DNA from: JACJVV01 sp964581515
Lineage (GTDB): Archaea > Nanobdellota > Nanobdellia > Woesearchaeales > JACJVV01
Direction of reading: 5' to 3'
DNA: 64,000 nt
NCBI GenBank assembly: GCA_964581515.1
Contig: CAZOOV010000005.1
Coordinates: 89,795 to 153,794, forward strand
Part shown: in pieces, positions 61,221 through 64,000 of the stretch
Layout of the letters: each line of letters starts with the position of its first letter
Position numbering within the stretch: the first letter of the stretch is position 1
Program-made: the position numbers and the translations under genes
Notes under the pieces: model-generated
The model's database searches: none
Seen by the model: only the letters and a program-made list of their open reading frames with translations
What the model was told of the DNA's origin: nothing

Positions 61221-62837
61221 ATGCTTGATTTAAGTACGTGCTTAAAACACTATAAGAGAAAAGATATTCAAAAAGAGTTAGTTTCTAATGCAGATTATAG
61301 AGAACTTGGCACAAGATACCTAAAGGGTTTTTTTGGCAAAAGACCCGATATGCTACAAAATGAGGCAGATATACTTGAATTTGCAAAACAAGGGGTATCT
61401 TCTTTTCATATATCTGAAGAACATTGGAGAAATCCACTTGAGCTTTCACCGTCGCTGAAAAAGAAAGATCTTAATGCTATGAGGACTGGATGGGATCTTA
61501 TTGTTGATATAGATTGTCCAGATTGGGAACTTTCAAAGAAGATAGCATTTGTAATAATAAAAATTCTTAAGAAACATGGTGTTTCTAGCATTTCTTGTAA
61601 ATTCTCTGGCAATAAGGGATTTCATATTGGGGTTCCCTATAAAGCTTTTCCAAGTTCTGTCCAAGGGGAGGAAACAAAATTACTTTTTCCAGATAAAGTC
61701 AAAAGAGTAATGGAATATTTAGCTTATTGTGCTAAGAAAGAATATTCAGAAGAGATTCTTTCAGGACTTAATCTTAAACAAATTGCTTCAAAAATAAAAG
61801 TGCCGGAATCAGACTTAATTCATAATATTTGTTCACATTGTGGGACTATCTATCAAAAAAAGCAAAAAAAAGTTCATTATATCTGTGAAAAGTGTGGTAC
61901 AAAAACAGAAAGAGATACTCCTGAGGATTATATCTCGTGTTCAAAATGTAAATCTATAGTAAAATCGTCTCCTAAGACAGAGGAGAAATGTGTAAAGTGT
62001 AAAAATCCTTTATTATTTCGTAAAGAGATTAATTTGCATTTAGTGCTTGGACTTGATCAAATTTTAATTTCTTCTAGGCATTTGTACAGGATGGCTTATT
62101 CTTTACATGAAAAATCTGGACTTGTTTCTATACCTATCAATCCCTATTCTGTTCTTGCTTTTGATAAAAAAGAAGCACATCCAGATAATGTTTCTGTAAA
62201 ATATAGTTTTTTGGACGATAGTAAAACTATTGAAGGAGAAGCAGGGGATTTTATACTTAAGGCGCTTGATTTCAAACCAGATATAGAAGAAGAAGTAAAG
62301 GGACATGTTATGAATTCAGATGGGAATATGAGGACAAGTATAGATGTGGATGATATACAAGAAAAAATACCTTTAGAATTATTCCCTCCGTCTATATTAA
62401 ATATACTCAATGGTCTGAAAGACGGAAGAAAAAGAGCACTTTTTGTTCTTGTTAATTTTTTAACCAGCGTCGGATGGGATTATCCTGATATTGAAAAACT
62501 TCTAGAAGAATGGAATAAAAAAAATCAAGAACAGCTACGTGAAAGAGAACTAAAATCACAATTAAATTATCACCGATTACATAAAAAGAAAATACTTCCC
62601 CCTAATTATTCAAATAGGATTTATTATGCTGATTTAGGTGTACTTACACATGAGGAAGAAGTAGGGAGATTTAAAAATCCAGTCAATTATGCTAAAGCAA
62701 GGGCACGTAATATGGATAAGGGTAAGAAAAAGAAAAAAGTTAAGGATAAAGACGATAATAATAAAGCTAATAAAAAACAAGATAAAATAAATGAGAAGGA
62801 TGAAGAGAAAAATTTTGAGAAGGAGATAAAAAAATAA
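61221..62837 (+). CDS. Archaeal DNA primase: PriS catalytic domain fused to a PriL-like C-terminus lacking Fe-S cysteines
   Basis: The 538-residue protein has the primase catalytic acid motif DLIVDIDCPDW (Asp96/Asp98), CKFSGNKGFHIGVP (126-139) and LGLDQILISSRHLYRMAYSLHE (Asp279). Eight cysteines in four CxxC pairs (204/207, 222/225, 240/243, 257/260) form two zinc ribbons inserted before the third motif. After about 385 it resembles the PriL C-terminal domain (LFPPSILNILNGLKDGRKRA, FVLVNFLTSVGWDYPDIEKL, LNYHRLHKK), but the cluster cysteines are absent (PPS for PPC, PNYSNR for the SC motif). The Lys-rich tail is basic. It makes primers for PolD. Confidence 0.88.
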   Translation: MLDLSTCLKHYKRKDIQKELVSNADYRELGTRYLKGFFGKRPDMLQNEADILEFAKQGVSSFHISEEHWRNPLELSPSLKKKDLNAMRTGWDLIVDIDCPDWELSKKIAFVIIKILKKHGVSSISCKFSGNKGFHIGVPYKAFPSSVQGEETKLLFPDKVKRVMEYLAYCAKKEYSEEILSGLNLKQIASKIKVPESDLIHNICSHCGTIYQKKQKKVHYICEKCGTKTERDTPEDYISCSKCKSIVKSSPKTEEKCVKCKNPLLFRKEINLHLVLGLDQILISSRHLYRMAYSLHEKSGLVSIPINPYSVLAFDKKEAHPDNVSVKYSFLDDSKTIEGEAGDFILKALDFKPDIEEEVKGHVMNSDGNMRTSIDVDDIQEKIPLELFPPSILNILNGLKDGRKRALFVLVNFLTSVGWDYPDIEKLLEEWNKKNQEQLRERELKSQLNYHRLHKKKILPPNYSNRIYYADLGVLTHEEEVGRFKNPVNYAKARARNMDKGKKKKKVKDKDDNNKANKKQDKINEKDEEKNFEKEIKK

Positions 62838-62854
62838 TGTGGTAAAACTAAAAA

Positions 62855-63589
62855 ATGACAAATTCAATATCTTTTGAGAAAAAGAAGAAAAGTGGGATTA
62901 TGCTTGGTTTTATTACAGATGGTATGGTTCCTGCAAGATGGATGATGAGATTTAATCAGATAATATTGAATCTTCCTCCAGGGATGGTGTGGAAAGTAGG
63001 ATTTCATGAAGGAAGGGGATTTGCAGAAAAAGGAGCTGGATGGGCAGAAGCACGAAATAAAGTTGTTGATATTGCACTTAACTTTAATGTAAAATGGCTT
63101 TTTTTTATTGATACAGATGTTTTTCCACCCTTGGATGTGATAAGGAAACTTATGCATACTAACAAAGAAATAGTCTCAGGAATATATTTTACAAAAACAA
63201 AACCATCTCATCCAATAATTATGAAGGATGAAGGATGTGGACCTTATTATGATTTTCCTATTGACGAGAAATTTGAGATTGATGGTTCTGGTATGGGGTG
63301 TTGTCTTATTGATATGGATGTTTTTGATAAATTTAAAAAAGAAAATATACCCTATTTTAAAGAAAATTGGATAGATATTAAACCTGATGGTGAGAATGTT
63401 AGAATGAATATCTCTGAAGATTTATGGTTTTTTAAAAAAGCAAAAGAATTAGGTTATAGGGTTTGGTGCGATTCTTCAGTATTATGTGATCATATGGGTA
63501 TAGAAACAGGTGAGATTTTTCCTACTAAAGAAGAATTTAAGAAAATTCAGAGGAGAATTGAAGAAAAAAAAGAGAAAGTTGAAAAGTGA
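62855..63589 (+). CDS. GT-A fold glycosyltransferase, family 2-like
   Basis: The 244-residue soluble protein has an N-terminal nucleotide-binding region (GFITDGMVPARWMMRFNQII), AEARNKVVDIALNFNVKWLF followed by the DxD motif FIDTDVFPPLDVI, then EIVSGIYFTKTKPSHP and a late SEDLWFFKKAKELGYRVWCD acceptor-site segment. This is the GT2-like pattern found in many DPANN and viral genomes. It starts 17 nt after the primase gene. Donor and acceptor unknown. Confidence 0.8.
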   Translation: MTNSISFEKKKKSGIMLGFITDGMVPARWMMRFNQIILNLPPGMVWKVGFHEGRGFAEKGAGWAEARNKVVDIALNFNVKWLFFIDTDVFPPLDVIRKLMHTNKEIVSGIYFTKTKPSHPIIMKDEGCGPYYDFPIDEKFEIDGSGMGCCLIDMDVFDKFKKENIPYFKENWIDIKPDGENVRMNISEDLWFFKKAKELGYRVWCDSSVLCDHMGIETGEIFPTKEEFKKIQRRIEEKKEKVEK

Positions 63590-63914
63590 TATTAAATTGA
63601 TATATGTGTGGATTTTAAGTTCAACAAATTTTTCTTGAACCGATTTAAACAGCAACATTTATAAATAGATCGAGATTCATCAATTTCACCTAATTGTGAT
63701 AGGTAGCAAGCATAAATCATTATGCTTACTGAAAAAACGGCCTGAAAAGGAGTTTTCAGATTAAATGTCTGGAAAATTCTTGAGGAAAACTTCATCAATA
63801 GGCCCTTTTACTGAATAAGTAAGGGATTTAGTTATTGGTAGGGATTTCTGTCTGGCTGTTTTGTCATATAATATTTATTTAATTTATCAAAACAAATACA
63901 AAGAAGGACAAAAA
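63590..63914 (+). promoter_or_regulatory. Promoter and structured leader of the L3 operon
   Basis: The 325-bp gap has no gene. TATA-like atttataaat at about 63657-63666 would give a leader of about 225 nt. Inside it are AAGCATAA-ATCA-TTATGCTT (63708-63727 region), CTGAAAA/TTTTCAG (63742-63759), GGCC 63739-63742 pairing with GGCC 63801-63804, and CCCTT..ACT/AGT..AAGGG (63803-63825), which competes with the previous pairing. A regulatory leader or small RNA is likely. Confidence 0.45.
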
Positions 63915-64000
63915 ATGGGAAAAGTTGACGGACCAAGACATGGAAGCATGCAATACTGGCCTAGAAAAAGGGCTCGTAAGGAAACTCCTAGAGTTAATGC
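63915..64000 (+). CDS. Large ribosomal subunit protein uL3, 5' part (continues outside window)
   Basis: The 28 visible residues begin MGKVDGPRHGSMQYWPRKRA and continue RKETPRVN, the typical start of archaeal L3. L3 normally opens the large ribosomal protein operon (L3, L4, L23, L2...). AAGGAC upstream is a plausible Shine-Dalgarno. The gene runs off the right edge. Confidence 0.93.
   Translation, partial: MGKVDGPRHGSMQYWPRKRARKETPRVN

Noticed and set aside
1..64000. CRISPR arrays, insertion sequences, integrases
   Set aside because: No spaced direct repeat array, transposase or integrase reading frame was found; gene content is core-like throughout.

Overview
The window reads as a chromosome segment from an AT-rich DPANN archaeon, most like the Woesearchaeales/Nanoarchaeota group. 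The archaeal core is unmistakable: TBP, TFE, MBF1, a histone, Orc1/Cdc6, MCM, both PolD subunits, RadB, Hjc, FEN1, EndA, aIF2 beta, NAC, Sec61 beta, archaeal RNase P RNA, S2 and L3. Bacterial-type gyrase A, GatCAB and a bacterial-like GlmS-GlmM-GlmU set sit beside it. The DPANN placement is an inference from this mix, from the compact tandem genes with ATGA overlaps, from a divergent primase with PriL-like C-terminus and from many lineage-restricted small membrane proteins. Many genes have a TATA-like box about 25-30 nt before the ATG (leaderless mRNAs). A minority use a strong GGAGG-type Shine-Dalgarno sequence.

Layout. 1-3833: 3' part of gyrA, a UDP-glucuronate decarboxylase and a THUMP methyltransferase-like protein, each overlapping the next by 4 nt. 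3914-6496: a membrane protein with a kinase-like C-terminus and a DUF4234 protein. 6538-10833: gatC-gatA-mazG-gatB-DMT transporter. 10861-12809: a TrmB regulator and a cassette of small unknown genes with good Shine-Dalgarno sites. 12799-18000 (minus): mre11, then a protein-export block in the order RNase P RNA, Sec61 beta, NAC, SecF, SecD. 18051-24841: hjc, histone, RNase Z, endA, unknown genes, fen1, trm5, DMT transporter. 24880-25156: unexplained structured repeats between convergent genes. 25177-29340 (minus): pheT, pheS and a TrmB-like regulator.

29995-44311 is the information-processing core: tfe, aif2b, a clear oriC (31700-32018), orc1/cdc6, PolD small and large subunits, acylphosphatase, a second TrmB-like paralogue, a SpoIIM/DUF95 membrane protein, then on the minus strand RPA-like, MCM and TBP. 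44557-48442: small membrane/coiled-coil proteins, an Lrp regulator and a PhoU-like regulator separated by a palindrome array. 48551-54322: a short NFACT-domain protein and the full UDP-GlcNAc synthesis operon glmS-glmM-glmU. 54595-60944: an S-layer-like HTH protein, AK6, MBF1, two tandem GT-C type membrane glycosyltransferase candidates, RadB and S2. 61221-64000: a fused PriS/PriL-like primase, a GT-A glycosyltransferase, a structured leader and the start of L3.

The most noteworthy signals are: an origin with two inverted origin recognition boxes flanking a 60-bp pure A/T tract; a shared motif (core CCA-TGGA-CATAT) at the promoters of orc1, mcm and the primase, in the same orientation relative to each gene, suggesting a replication regulon tied to Orc1; a tandem structured repeat of unknown identity at 24938-25155; a perfectly symmetric single TATA element between AK6 and MBF1; and mutually exclusive hairpins in the L3 leader.
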